From: Perca fluviatilis
Lineage: Eukaryota; Chordata; Actinopteri; Perciformes; Percidae
Assembly: GCF_010015445.1 (NCBI RefSeq)
Contig: NC_053119.1
Coordinates: 1,349,932 to 1,413,931, forward strand
Length of the DNA: 64,000 nt
Reading direction: 5' to 3'
The notes under the pieces were generated by a model. It did no database searches. It was not told the origin of the DNA and saw only the letters and a list, made by a program, of their open reading frames with translations. The position numbers were made by a program, and so were the translations under genes. Positions 28,873 through 56,490 of this stretch are shown one piece after another (the stretch's first letter is position 1; the number at the start of each line of letters is the position of its first letter).

Positions 28873-29224
28873 CTTGTTTTCTGTCCTTCTGGTTCCCAGA
28901 GTGTTTTGGTATTTCTTGCATTATTGTTCGATTTAATGCATCATTGCTTTGCGTCACAAAGCGACACAGTCTGAGTGTGAGGCGCTACAGCATGAAACAA
29001 CAAGAGAAAGCCGACCTCTTCTGTTTGAGTTCACTTGCGCTCAAACCACCGACAGCTGACCCCGTGGTTACGATGTTTTTCCGACTGCCAGCGTTCACAT
29101 GGTCGGGATGTGTGTTTGTTTTCTTCTGTTATATTGGCGTTTGGCATAACAACTTGTTGTATGACTGCCACCAACGGTTAGCCGTAGCCGAGGTGGGTGA
29201 AAATACACAATAACAAAAGATTAA

Positions 29225-29740
29225 TAATAATAAAGATTTGCTGCTGTTTTCTTATGTGAGCATACAAATAATAATAATAATTTATAAAGATTTGCTGCTG
29301 TTTTCTTATGAGAGCATACAAATAATAATAATAATAATTTATACTTTATTAATCCCACAATGGGAAATTACAATGTTTTCACTCTGTTGTTATTACACAC
29401 AGGCCTGAATTACACACACGCTCAGTACCTCTACATGCACAATGGAGACATTACACACACATGCTCGGTACCTCTACATGCACTAATGGAGACATTACAC
29501 ACACATGCTCGGTACCTCTACATGCACTAATGAAGAGATGTCAGAGTGGGGGCTGCCTACAGAAAGGCACCCAGAGCAGTTGGGGGTTTGGTGCCTTGCT
29601 CAAGAGCACCTTGGCAGCGCCCCAGAGGTGAACTGGCACCTCCCCAGCTACCAGTCCACCACCATACTTTGGTCCGTATGGGGACTTGAATCAGCAGCCC
29701 ACCGGTTCCTAACCCAACTCCCTACTGACTGAGCTACTGC
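29225..29740 (-). repeat. Interspersed fish repeat with (AAT)n tail
   Basis: Contains a duplicated AAGATTTGCTGCTGTTTTCT segment with (AAT)n, then a region with TGCCTTGCTCAAGAGCACCT and TACTGACTGAGCTACTGCCA words common in teleost dispersed repeats. On the minus strand it ends CCCATTGTGGGATTAATAAA then an (ATT)n tail, as a non-LTR 3' end would. Three units of about 52 bp (TTACACACACATGCTCGGTA) repeat at 29395-29530. Confidence 0.6.
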
Positions 29741-30250
29741 CACCCCAAACAAAACTATATTACATGCATGTGTGAATTTTCTATATTTAGGAAAGGTTTC
29801 TCACCCTTCGGCTATGTTTCTGTACGTCAGCTGTCAACAACGCGTCACCAACTGGGAAACTCTGTCAGCAAAATCTAGCCCCAGTTTCCCACCTCTGATT
29901 CCCACAGGAAGTGACGTGAATGCTGACATTTTCACTGGCAAAAATGTTTTTCCGATGCCCATGAACGCACCGTAAGTACTGTTACAAAAGCAGAATGTTT
30001 TGCCTCTGAGACTTTGAACTCTCTTTCCAGAGGGCAGTAGTTGGAAGAGGGACCTGACAGGGTGGGAGGGGTCATCTAGCACTTTCTGTGCTTTATGGAT
30101 GGTCCGCGTGGTGTAGATAGATACAGGCAACATAAGCATACATCATGTAAATGATATATTATTCCAAAGCAACAGCTGAACACGTCAGTATTTAGGACAA
30201 GTGTTCAGGTTGCTCTGCAGATTCATCTCTACACTAATATTACCTAAATA
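29741..30250. other. Intergenic DNA, nothing recognised
   Basis: No exon or repeat family I can support. Open frames are short and without domains. Confidence 0.5.
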
Positions 30251-30254
30251 CAGA

Positions 30255-30326
30255 TTCCCATACTGGGAGTTGAACCCGGGGCGGATGGGGGGAAACCAGG
30301 AATCCGGACCGCTAGACCATATGGGA
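30255..30326 (-). pseudogene. tRNA-Glu-like pseudogene, 72 nt
   Basis: The minus strand starts TCCCATATGGTCTAGCGGTC, and the length is the expected 72 nt with a good acceptor stem. The anticodon stem has two mismatches, and the loop reads TTTCCCC, which would place UCC (a Gly anticodon) in a Glu body. T-stem pairing is also weakened. Probably a dead copy. Confidence 0.65.
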
Positions 30327-30329
30327 TTC

Positions 30330-31040
30330 ATGTTCTGTAATGTTTTCTGTATTTCTGATTTCGTAAATCACATTTAAACCCAGACAAAGATGATCTCCTG
30401 ACCCCTGAAGAACCAGAACTCCAGAGGGATGATGTCCAGACTCCGTCGTCTAGATGAATTATTTAGACTTTTACACGTACAGATAGTTATCAGATAGATT
30501 TACTGCAGTAAAAAGCCCAATATTTCCCTCTGAGATGTAGAGGAGGAGAAGAATAAAGGAGCAGAAACTATCTGTACTGTGTCTCCCTCTGCTGGTTCCT
30601 CTCAGTCTTTGATTCAATAGCAAATTAAACTATTTTGATCTGCAAGGCTTACTCAATGCATTTTGTGCCACAGCCATTATAAATTACTATAGTCATGTGA
30701 ACAACTGACCTAATGTTCATATAAACACTCATATATTATGAAGTTTAGTCATTCGACGATTGTGCCAAAACGATTGAAAAAAAGCGTAAAATCAAGGGCA
30801 ACTGGACGTGTTTTCTATTTAATTATTTAATTTCTGTTTTGATTAAATCATACAGCTACATAAATTTGTTTACATCATTAGTATTTTATTTGGGTTATTT
30901 TAAGTATCTGTTTGAGCTTTTGTTTTGCAAGTACCAGGCAGCCACCAGGTGAAGTCTACATAGATGAGTGATCAGGTATGTGGGAGGTAGACACCAGAGC
31001 CTAGAGACGCCATTGTTCCTTTGTTTAAAACAGAGGTGTC
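30330..31040. other. Intergenic DNA, nothing recognised
   Basis: AT-rich; no splice-bordered exon and no repeat borders that I can define. Confidence 0.5.
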
Positions 31041-31615
31041 AAATTCAGTTTCCCAGAGGGCCACACTGGAAAATGAGAATCACACCAAGTGACAGACATG
31101 TAGAGTTTATTGACATACTTTTATTTAAGAGAAAAAGTCAAATATTTTGACTGTATTATTGCATGTCTCAAATACGGTAGTCTTCTCCCTTACATTTTGG
31201 GCCTCATAAAGCCCCAAAAAAGTTCGGCAAAAACGTTCCTCAGCCAGTGACAAATACGTTAAAAAAAAAAAAAAAACAAAAAAGTTGAAAAAAGGCCGAA
31301 AAAAAGCATCACAATTGTCTGAAAAAGTGACAAAAACATCAGAAAGTGCCAAAACTTCCATAAAAGTGGCAAAACATTGAGTAAAGCATCAAAAACGTTT
31401 GAACAAAGTGCCTAAAGCATTGAAAAAGACTCATATATTGCTGGAAAAAAGCACCAAAAATGTAAAAAAAAAACAAAAACAGAAAGCACCAAAAACTTTG
31501 AAAAAAGTGACAAAAACTAGGTGGGCCTAAATTTATTGTGAACCTAAATTGAAATGCAGGCCGGATCAAAACCTGTGAGGGGCCGGATTTGGCCCCCGGG
31601 CCTTGAGTTTCATCA
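31041..31615. mobile_element. hAT-type MITE (CAGAGGTGTCAAATTCAG end)
   Basis: The left end CAGAGGTGTCAAATTCAGTT and right part GGCCCCCGGGCCTTGAGTTT match a common vertebrate hAT MITE with a GACACCTCTG terminus, but the last bases on the right are missing. Its interior has repeated AAAAAGTGNCAAAA units (31300-31510). It splits the IS630-type transposase remnant. Confidence 0.7.
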
Positions 31616-32440
31616 ACATAAATGAAGACATGATGTGCCCCCTCAGCTTCAAGCTCCATTATTCTCTAAGTAAAAAAAATGGCAAAATTACAATAAAAAG
31701 TGACTCCAGTTGACCCTAACTGCATGATATGACAAGGCATTACATTATACTGTAGTCATGTTTCCTTACCTCCACATGTTGTATAGAGCTGCTTCATGGC
31801 CATATGGTTCCTTCTTAGGAATGGTGGTCACACTCACATTGTTGATGTTCCTAAACATGCCCTGATCTGCAATCACTGCTGCCCTGATTTCACGCAGCCT
31901 TATGGCATTGTTTGCCACAACCATGTTCACCACGGCTGCCTCCTGCTCAGCACTAAAAATTCTCCCTCTACCACCAGAGAATGGTAGCCTTTGGATTCTA
32001 TAAAGAATACATGTAATGGGAATGAGGGAACAATTACATGAAGTATATCACTGAAGATATTTCTGTATATACTGTACAGCAACATTACGTTTTCCTGTCG
32101 AAAAATTCTGACAATGGATGCGACAGTGTTTCTGTTCAGAACAGGTTGGACTCATTGTCCAGCCTCTCTAAGTGAAAGGCCATGATTGATAACGTGATCA
32201 ATAACAGTTGCCCGAATTTCATCAGAAACCTGAACCCTTCCAACTATACCTCCACCTCGCACTCGGACTGCTCTCACTCTCATTCTCATTCTCATTCTCA
32301 TTCTCATTCTCATTCTCATTCTCATTCTGCCTTTGACCTCTTCCATCCATGTTGGCCAAGAACAACACAGACGCTGCACCTTTAAGGCCTGCAGACTGAT
32401 TGCTAATTGAAGATTTGTGTGAAGGAGTGTCAAACAGGTG
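31616..32440 (-). pseudogene. IS630/mariner-type transposase, decayed
   Basis: Reading leftwards on the minus strand: the N-terminal helix-turn-helix EIRATVIDHVINHGLSLREA (near 32210), then GRGRIFSAEQEAAVVNMVVA with LREIRAAVIADQGMF (near 31990-31860), then HHVFIYVDE (near 31620), the first catalytic Asp region of the DDE domain. The rest is replaced by the hAT MITE. Several frameshifts. A (GAATGA)n-type hexamer tract disrupts the N-terminus. Confidence 0.7.
32275..32331. repeat. (CTCATT)n hexanucleotide repeat
   Basis: About nine CTCATT units inside the transposase relic. On the minus strand it reads as an Arg-Met or Glu-Asn string. Confidence 0.95.
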
Positions 32441-32469
32441 CTTCAGTGATTCCATACTACTTTCTAATA

Positions 32470-33160
32470 GTTAGGAACAGATGCTTTCGGTTTGGTTACC
32501 ACAGCTAAAACAATGGAGTTTGGACTGTGTTGTATCTTGAGTAGCAATGCTGTGATGATGTGTCGGAAGAGAAATTCGCTTGACACCGTACTTGATCATA
32601 AAGGTTTTATTACATCAAGTTTTCAGCATCAATAAGTCCTGCAGAACCCGGAGAGGCACAGCCCAAAGATGCACTCTGTCTTGCTTGCAGCAAGAGCAGG
32701 GTTATAAGGGATACGTTTAGGTAACATGTTAGATAAAGTAAAAAGATGTGAGTTGGCAAGTAAAGGTCCGAGTCCATCTCAGGGGCTCCAATCCCACTCA
32801 GCCACCAATCTCAGAATCACATCAGACTCAGGATCAACATCCTCTTCAACACACCACTCCACTGAGAGGAAAATCATTAAACTTACATCACTAACACAGT
32901 GCTCATGATGTCTCAGCACATTTGAGCTTTATACAGACTTTAACCTTATGGACCCTCAGACACCCTACCTGCTTGAATGACATCCGTGTTAACTGTTCTG
33001 CAAAAGGGTGGGAAAATGTGTCAATCTAATGAGAAAGGGTTAACACATTTGCAAGAGGTGTCTTCTGCTCTGCTGAGAACCCAGTGGATCCCAGTTTCTT
33101 TAAGCAGGTCAAAGCAATCGAGAAAAACTGTAACTGTCAGAAGTAGATTTGGTAATGCTG
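32470..33160. other. Intergenic DNA upstream of gene B, possible transposon end
   Basis: No host exon. GCAATCGAGAAAAACTGTAA at about 33113-33132 resembles the right terminus of the mariner-like copies at 24.27 and 25.53 kb and may be the 5' end of the decayed IS630-type element. The remainder is unassigned. Confidence 0.45.
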
Positions 33161-33164
33161 CACC

Positions 33165-33262
33165 TCTCTGGGTGGTTCCTCTTGTTTCCTGTTTAAAGTT
33201 GACTTTCACTTTCCAGAGTTTGTGACGCAGCTTTTTGTCTCTGTGTGGAGCTCCAGCTGAAG
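33165..33262 (+). other. Gene B 5' UTR exon
   Basis: CAGCTTTTTGTCTCTGTGTG, then GAGCTCCAGCTGAAG, then donor GTAATTTA. It mirrors the gene A exon at 24399-24490. The 5' boundary is approximate. The intron to the coding exon (34678) now contains a MITE and GT repeats. Confidence 0.65.
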
Positions 33263-33306
33263 GTAATTTAACTTGTCTGTCTGTAACGTTTTAATATATA
33301 TATATA

Positions 33307-33750
33307 TATAGTACAGGCCAAAAGTTTGGACACACCTTCTCATTCAATGCGTTTCCTTTTTATTTTCATGACTATTTCCATTGTAGATTCTCACTGAAGG
33401 CATCAAAACTTTGCTTTTTTATTAATAAGGGAAAAACTTCCACTAATGAACCCTGACAAAGCACACCTGTGAAGGTAAAACCATTTCAGGTGACTACCTC
33501 ATGAAGCTCATTGAGAGAACACCAAGGGTTTGCAGAGTTATCAAAAAAAACAAAGGGTGGCTACTTTGAAGAATCTAAAATATAAAGAATGTTTTCAGTT
33601 ATTTCACACTTTTTTGTTAAGTACATAATTCCATATGTGTTCATTCATAGTTTTGATGCCTTCAGTGAGAATCTACAATGTAAATAGTCATGAAAATAAA
33701 GAAACACATTGAATGAGAAGGTGTGTCCAAACTTTTGGCCTGTACTGTAT
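33307..33750. mobile_element. Tc1-type MITE, copy 2
   Basis: GTACAGGCCAAAAGTTTGGA at the left and its inverse at the right, inserted in a (TA)n run. It is longer than copy 1 because it keeps a fuller left terminal repeat. The gene A arm lacks it at the matching (TA)n near 24342-24366. Confidence 0.9.
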
Positions 33751-33879
33751 ATAATGTCTGTAACGTTTGACTGGTGAACTCCAGCTGTGGTTGAGTTTAA
33801 GAGCAGAAAGCTGCAGAGAAAGCAACTCAACTGGACTTGGGATTAATTCAAACTGGAGATCCACAAAGAGAGATCCACT

Positions 33880-33914
<35 letters not shown>

Positions 33915-34487
33915 GTGGGTGGGTGTGTGTGTGTGTCTTTGTGAATGTGTCTGTGTGTGTGTGTGTTACCGCGTTTACACATACATGGTTATTTTGAAAA
34001 ACATTTCCCTTCTTTTGAGCCCTTCGTTTACACACAAACGGAGAATTCGCCTGTGAAAACGAGTCTTTCTAAAACCTCCGGCCAGAGTGGAGATTTTGGA
34101 AACTTTGTTTGCATGTTTGCATGTAAACTGTATGTGTGTGTGTGTGTGTGTGTGTGAGGGTGTGTGTGTATAAACTGAGACAAACTGAGGTTTAGGCAGC
34201 CGAGGAAGTGATTCGTTGCTGTTGTTGCTATTTTCTGGATTCTGATTGGCTAATGTGGGCTTGTGAGAGTGTGTGTGTGTTTGTGTGTGTGTGTCTATGT
34301 GGGTGGGTGTGTCTGTGTGTGTGTGTGTTCTCGTTTAACTACATTCATGAGGTCCAAAAACCGGGAATACAGTGTAGTTGTGGTAAGGGTTAAGGTTAGG
34401 CATTCAGTTGTGATGGTTAAGGTTAGGGTAAGGGGCTAGGGAATGCATTATGTCAATGACGGGTCCCCACAAAGATAGTGAGACGCA

Positions 34488-34530
<43 letters not shown>
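33880..34530. repeat. Interrupted (GT)n tracts in the gene B first intron
   Basis: (GT)n at 33881-33904, 33946-33964, 34130-34157, 34267-34330 and 34493-34525. They correspond in mirror order to the (CA)n region of gene A at 22.4-23.2 kb but are much shorter. Confidence 0.9.
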
Positions 34531-34531
<1 letters not shown>

Positions 34532-34687
34532 CTTTGTGAGTGTGTGGCTGGGCTGCAGCCTCCTGGCTCCATCTAGTGGACTGATAGTAGAACTACAGCA
34601 GGTGATGATGCATTCAACTGACAGTGATGTGAAAGGGACAAGGAGAGACAATGAGAAATGATGTGTTTCCTCTGCAGGTTTGTTAGC

Positions 34688-50676
<15,989 letters not shown>

Positions 50677-50960
50677 GACGGAGAGTCTCCTCCTGTTTCT
50701 CACTGCTGATCAGTTGAGTCTGTACAGGATCACACTTACAGAAATATTTCAGGTTATTGTTATGAACTAATGAATGAACTTTGTATAAAATAATTCAAAA
50801 TGATTGAACAGATTCCTCGTGAAAATTGTAAACTTCTTCCACTTCCAGTCCTTTAAAGATGGAAGCTGTGATCATGAAATTGTAGAAATGCTGTTGACTT
50901 GTTTCATGTTTTGTTTTGAATTCTGTCTATTTTCACAATAAAAGCATAAAGTTACTGTGA
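50677..50960 (+). other. Gene B 3' UTR
   Basis: AT-rich sequence after the stop codon ending shortly after the polyadenylation signal. No further exon. Confidence 0.65.
50937..50942 (+). promoter_or_regulatory. Gene B polyadenylation signal AATAAA
   Basis: AATAAA about 260 bp after the stop codon, followed by T/G-rich sequence (TGATTTGTTTGTGGTCTTTC) that fits a downstream element. Confidence 0.75.
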
Positions 50961-51247
50961 TTTGTTTGTGGTCTTTCTTTTTAAATTTTATTTATTTTGC
51001 CAGTGAACTCCCGGATGGGGTCGGTCACTGTATATTTTGCTCATTCGATTATTTTTCATAAACATGTATTCAAAAACAAAAAACATATGGTTATTTGATT
51101 TTTGTTTTAAAATACAAAATTTGAAATTGAAATACAAGGCATTTTTGCCTTGTCATGGTCAAAAGGGGATGGTAGAAATTTAAAATATGCTTTGATTTTC
51201 ATTTTCTATTTCCTATAACAAATATGAAATCACTCGAAAATAGAAAC

Positions 51248-52262
51248 GAAAAAAGGCTGTTTTTTCATATTCAGAGACCGGATGTTGTCATTTCCAATGC
51301 AACAGTGCCAGTGTACCAGTGTTGCTTCCAGCCCAGGATAAAATTACTTTGGAAACCTATACTCTTGATAATGCTTGGAGGAACATTTATTTCATGTCAC
51401 ATTTATTCATTACTCTCTCTCCCTGCCGTCCTCTGACTCTCTGTCTCTACCCGCCGCAGACAACTTCGCCCGAAGAGAGTCAAACCAGCTGAGGATTTGA
51501 CTTTCAGTTCACGGCTGTAACGTTACCGTTACATTAACGTTACCGTTACAACGCCAAAGTCTGGTCCCAGCAAACTTTCTGTTGCTGCCGTTAAGCTTGC
51601 TGAACTGGCAGAAAGTCACCGGCGGTTCGGGATCAGATAATGGGGATAAGACCTCCGGTGCTGGGTCTAATGTTATAATGTTCGCTGCTGTCGCTGCAGC
51701 TAGCTAGATCTGGGTCCCCTGTTCGCTCTATGTTCGCTCCCCGGGGCTGACTGACTCTGGTCCGTCTGCAGAGCTGGCGTTACCCGCTCTAGCTAAGCTG
51801 GGAATCAGACGACTCTACCGCGCTCGTGTTTTGTTCATATTTTCTTTTCTTTGCAGATAGATATGCTTTGATGCACTGATGTCAGGCAGGCTTGCTGGTT
51901 GCTTTTAGTCTGAGTCTGTGAGATAGCCAAACTTCCTTTGAAGATAACGTGCAAATAAATCAAACTCCCCTGAAATAAATAAAAGTAAAACAGATATTGA
52001 ACTATAATGACTAAGGCATATGTTTATATGTATTGCCTCATTTATGTATTTCAAGATGCCATATTTATGTATATTTATGTAAAGAGGTGCAAAAAACGGA
52101 TGATCAGTCGCTCAGGAAGTTAGGCTACAGTTTCCCTCAACTGCAGCCTGGGTTAAAGCAAAACTGGTAGGCTACACCGGTGCTACTCATGGATGTATTA
52201 AGAGAACGTGCTACTGCCTTGGAAATGCAACATCCGGTCTCAGAATTTGAAAAAACGGGCAG
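51248..52262. mobile_element. Foldback element with roughly 100-bp inverted ends
   Basis: The left end TTTTTTCATATTCAGAGACC and right end GGTCTCAGAATTTGAAAAAA are inverted copies. The match extends inward (GACCGGATGTTG, then GTGCCAGTGTACCAG against CTGGTAGGCTACACCGG). No transposase; the centre contains ACGTTACCGTTACA repeats. Confidence 0.7.
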
Positions 52263-52540
52263 TCCTTGAGTGAGTCCCATGGTCTGCAAGCTTGCAATGT
52301 TTCCAGCTCTGAGTCGGGACATTCCTATAACCTGTCTCGGACTGTCTCTCTGCTCACTCAGTTGCTTGAGTTGACTTGTGGAGTTGTCGCCTACGAAATT
52401 GTAAGTTGTAGACTAGTAGAAGCTAATGTTGCAAGAGGTTTGTGTGTGGCACTGTTATCATTTGAGATTAAATTGTAGAAGGACTCAACTGATCCGAGTT
52501 AATGATACTAGAGACTCGCTAGCTGACGTTGAAACCATCC

Positions 52541-52918
52541 TCTACAAAATAACTACTTACATGTCCCTCGACTGCAGGTATTCCACGCAAAGTTGGAAGT
52601 GTGCCCTCGTTTAGAAGAAGTCTCCTGGCCAATCCTGCCTTGTACTGACTGAAGTTGGAGAAACAACAGCTAGCTGATGTGATCCTTACCTAGCTACTGC
52701 ACATGTGCGACTCCCACCAAAGATGGAACAGAAGTGAGATGTCTCACTCTGTAGCTAAAACAGAGACTTGAACACACAGGGTGAAAAGAGGAGTTGCAGC
52801 AATGTGCCATACAACAAAAATATGGTGTTATTTGAAAATTAAACCATGTAAACCTATTCTGGTACAACCTCAAAATACAATTATGAACCTGAAACAAGCA
52901 TAATATGGGCACTTTAAA
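52541..52918. mobile_element. piggyBac-like MITE, partial copy
   Basis: Matches the right half of the MITE at 43038-43737 (AAGAAGTCTCC...CAATCCTGCCTTGTA) and ends ATAATATGGGCACTTTAA. The left half is missing. Confidence 0.8.
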
Positions 52919-52974
52919 AAGAGACACAAATGTGTCGTCTCCATCTGAGTAACGTCAGACACAACTCTACTGTT

Positions 52975-53235
52975 TCTGATAAAAGGTTCAAGGTTCGGCT
53001 TTATTGGCAACACTATTGTCCAATGAAATGCATTCGTCATTTACAGCTGGCTCTGATGAAGTTAAGTTAAAAAAAAAACATAGAAAAAAGCAGTAAAAAT
53101 GTCCCAACAACAAAAACTTCTAAAAAGCTCCTAAAATCCTAAATCCTAAATCCTGCCTATGTGTACATAGTTTTCTCTCCACGTTAGTTATCTGGGCATT
53201 AGGGCTCAATGATGTGGGGAAGAAATCTACAGTAA
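52975..53235. repeat. Dispersed repeat, first copy
   Basis: Shares AAAAGGTTCAAGGTT, TTGTCCAATGAAATGCATTC and CTATGTGTACATAGTTTTCT with 54660-55045 in the same orientation, so either a direct segmental duplication or two copies of one element. The inner part (AACATAGAAAAAAGCAGTAA) is expanded in the second copy. Confidence 0.75.
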
Positions 53236-54290
53236 TTGTGATTTTTTTGCCAGATATTGTGATTTTGATTCGCAAATAAAAATAAAAAAGCTTCGTTAAA
53301 GTTGAATAATGACAATGATAAAAGATGTCATGGAGAATTATGCCATGAGCCACACTAGGCATTGAACATTGAACTGTCCAACATGACTATGAGCTGTAAG
53401 AGTCTTGTAATCTGCCAATAGAGACATAAGAAATGGGCTCACAGGCCACAAATAGTGAAAAAGTGCCTGCCTCAAATGTTCCACATTGTCGTTTGCACCA
53501 AATTGTATCTATTTTAGACACTAAAAGAGTTCATCTTACTCACTTTAGGTGTCTGTAGTGTGCAGTGAGGCCAGTTTTTTGTCATCTTAACTGCTGTTTT
53601 TGATCTATTTTGTAAACATTGTGTCATAATTCATTCACGTCACCTTTTGAAAAATGTGTAGCCATCTTAAATTCTTGTGTTGTTTGAATTGTATTTATGA
53701 GAGTCTGTTAGTCTGAAACAACTATGTGCATTCATTGGAAAGAGAAACAGTGAGGTAATTATGTTGTCATCTTAACTGCCCAATTTGAATAGTATTTCAA
53801 TGTATATTTATTTTTCCCATATCACATGACCTCTGACCATGTGACATGATGAAAACAGATAAGGGTCATGGGTCACTGCAATCAAATACACCTGAGGAAG
53901 ATCAAATTGTGGGCCGAGATGTTGTGGGCCTTTTCTGCACTATTGAAGGATTTTTCCGGAGCATTAACCTGTTGTGCAGACTTCACCTTCTGTTAACTAT
54001 TTTGTGTTGAACTACAATTGAAGAGGTTTTAAATAATTTGCCAGGTGTTTATACGTCTGTCTGTCCCAACCGTGAGGCTGCAGTCAGGAAACTTTACAGC
54101 TGTGTAGTTTAGATCTAAATGAAGGCTGAGTTTGAAGATGGGTGGGGTCCGAGCCTGAACAAACACTGACAAGACAAAAAAGTGAGATTGATTCTCAGTC
54201 TTGGCTCCATTAGTCCAAATGTAATTTTATTGTGAAAATCTGCTCCTGTTGCAGCCCTTCCTGTCTGCCTTCTGACAGGTGGAGCTTGGA
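53236..54290. other. Intergenic DNA between genes B and C
   Basis: No gene recognised. The segment 53880-54000 has a CACCTGAGGAAGATCAAATT-type dispersed repeat. Nothing else stands out. Confidence 0.5.
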
Positions 54291-54335
54291 CTCATTCCAG
54301 GGAACAGCTCACCTGTGTCAGAGACTTCTCTCAAG

Positions 54336-54400
54336 ATGGAGAGTGACCCTCTTCTTCATCAACACTTCTTCATCAACTCTTTGGACTGCTTGAAGAAACT
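54336..54400 (+). CDS. Candidate first coding exon of gene C
   Basis: ATG at 54336 (MESDPLLHQHFFINSLDCLK then KL) runs to a strong donor GTAAGTTG at 54401. It ends in phase 2, as the first coding exon of A and B does, so it could splice to the phase-matched modules downstream. It has no similarity to the A or B start. It could be a replacement start or chance. Confidence 0.35.
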
Positions 54401-54659
54401 GTAAGTTGCTGTTTGATACTTTAACAAGACGTTAGTCTTTCGTCTCTTCAGGTGTTTGTTTCTGGCTCTATAATGTTAAATATAATGTCTCTACTTCACT
54501 TCTTATTTCCTGAGAAAGTGTGGACAACTCTTGTGTTGGAAGATAAATCTACATGTTGGTGATTTACTGGAATCAAACAGAAGAGCTTTATTTCCTTTCT
54601 CCAGCTGTCAGAAAACAAACGTCTCCATCAGAGTAAAGCGAGACACAACACAACTCTAC

Positions 54660-55045
54660 TGTTTCTGATAAAAGGTTCAAGGTTCAAGGTGCAGCTTTAT
54701 TGTCCTTATACAACATAATTGTCCAATGAAATCCAATCGTCATTTATAGCTGGCTATGATAAAGTTAAGTTACCAACCGGGCTGCCTCTGTGGACATTGG
54801 GCTAAAATATCGGAAAGTCAAAAATTGTCAAAAGAAATTCCAAAAAGTCAACGAAAACGCTGAAAAAAGCATCAAAAACATAGAAAAAACAGCAAAAAAT
54901 GTCTAAAAACATGATGAAAACCTTTAAAAAAATGAACACAAACTTCTAAAAAATCATTAATCCTGCCTATGTGTACATAGTTTTCTCTCCACGTTAGTTA
55001 TCTGGGCATTAGGGCTCAACGATGTGGGGAAGAAATCTAATTGTA
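54660..55045. repeat. Dispersed repeat, second copy
   Basis: Second copy of the sequence at 52975-53235, with an added AAAAAACATAGAAAAAAC-rich section near 54830-54960. Confidence 0.75.
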
Positions 55046-55540
55046 ATTTTTATGCCAAGTTAGTCTTTGGTCTCTTCAGGGTTAGTTTCTTGCTCTGTAT
55101 TGTTAAATATAATGTTTCTACTTCACTTCTTATTTCCTGAGAAAGTGTTAAGGACTCTTGTGTTGAAGATCAGAAAGCTGTCTGCTCTTTTATTCTATAA
55201 CTAAATCAACAAATATAGAACTGCGTCACTATGAGCTGGCACTCCTCCAACAGGAACTAGTGTCCAATCCTAATCAGGACACTCTACAAATAGAGTAGGT
55301 GTAGACCACACTCTCAGCAATCATTTGGTGCGACAGTGGTGAGAAAAAACTTCTGACGTCTAAATTCCTGCATTCATATAAATTAGTATGCACAAATTTA
55401 AGTTACAAAATGTTGTAGGTTTCCACAGAATGAAGCCTTGCTTCTAAATCTCCTCATCTATTTCCTGTTTGATAGCTTCTAGTTTCTCCAGCAGCTTCTG
55501 GTTCTGCAGATTAAAAAGGGTCTTCCTCTCTTTCTAACAG

Positions 55541-55640
55541 GACCCATCAGAGACCAGACCCTGCTGAACCTGAACCTGAACCCAGCTGTGTGTACATTAA
55601 GAGTTACCGGTCCATGGAGTCACCGCTACTTTAAAAAAGA
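55541..55640 (+). pseudogene. Gene C decayed N-terminal module exon
   Basis: Acceptor TTTCTAACAG, then [29 protein letters not shown] and an in-frame TAA. It is clearly a PSCVSxKSD module, but with a stop and no donor. If spliced in, it would end the protein. The symmetric phase allows skipping. Confidence 0.75.
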
Positions 55641-56024
55641 AGGCGACCTGACCTCTAGTGGTGAATAGAAATGAGAAGGAAAAAAAAAAAAAAAAAGAGA
55701 AAAAAATTAGTGGATGTAACTACGTCCCGTCTGGGTTGTTTTGGGTCATTTCAGTCACCTGCATACTCTCATACTGAGAATATTACTGCAAAATAATTTC
55801 CTGTTTCACTCAAAATATCTTTTTGTTTACACATATTTAGATTTTTTTTAATTCTGATTTCAAAAGATATATTTTTATTGAGTTTTGGACAGAAAGTAAA
55901 GCATTATTGGCATTTAATTGTTAATAATTAGGCCTACATACTGTACATATACATATTCATATTAATATTATATTTTAGATTTTAACTGAACATGTGACCC
56001 TCAATAAATGTGTTTTTCTATCAG

Positions 56025-56159
56025 GACCCAGCAGAAACCAGAGTCTCCTGATTCTGAACCTGAACCTGATCCTGAACCCAGCTGTGTGTCCTTTAAGAGC
56101 GACCGGTCACATCAAGGCCTCATTGACTTTAAAGGAGAGCAACCCTCTACTGAAAAGAT
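56025..56159 (+). CDS. Gene C N-terminal module exon
   Basis: 135 bp, acceptor CTATCAG, donor GTAAGC. Encodes TQQKPESPDSEPEPDPEPSC then [20 protein letters not shown]. It has an extended Glu-Pro run. Phase 2-2. Confidence 0.75.
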
Positions 56160-56490
56160 GTAAGCTGTTAAAATTATAACATTACTGATTCATATTTTAA
56201 CTTTTATGTTTCCAGAGAAGGTTTTGGAGTTTGTTTTCAGCATCTTTCTTCTTCACATTCATTTATATTCTCACATCTGAAAGTTGTCCAGTTAAACCAG
56301 TCTTCAACTCTTGACTTTAGGTAAATATTGGATCTGGTTTGGTCCAATGTATTCTCTGGTGTTTTAGTTTTTTAACCCAGTTTTTTGTATAGTTTATTGA
56401 ACTTCTTTGTGTTAATCTTGTTTTAGTTGTTGCTTGTATCTCCTGCAGTTTTTGTGTCTGAATACTAAAAAGTGAATTTCCATCCCTGTT

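Noticed and set aside
29505..29732. 75-codon frame beginning MLGTSTCTNEEMSEWG
   Set aside because: It lies within a dispersed teleost repeat (the TGCCTTGCTCAAGAGCACCT region) and is not a gene.
28809..30326. Functional tRNA genes
   Set aside because: One lacks about 8 nt of the T-arm region, and the other has a mispaired anticodon stem.
28540..34115. The inverted pair 28540-28660 and 33965-34115 as part of the A/B palindrome
   Set aside because: Its midpoint does not agree with the other mirrored pairs, so it is more simply two copies of one dispersed element.
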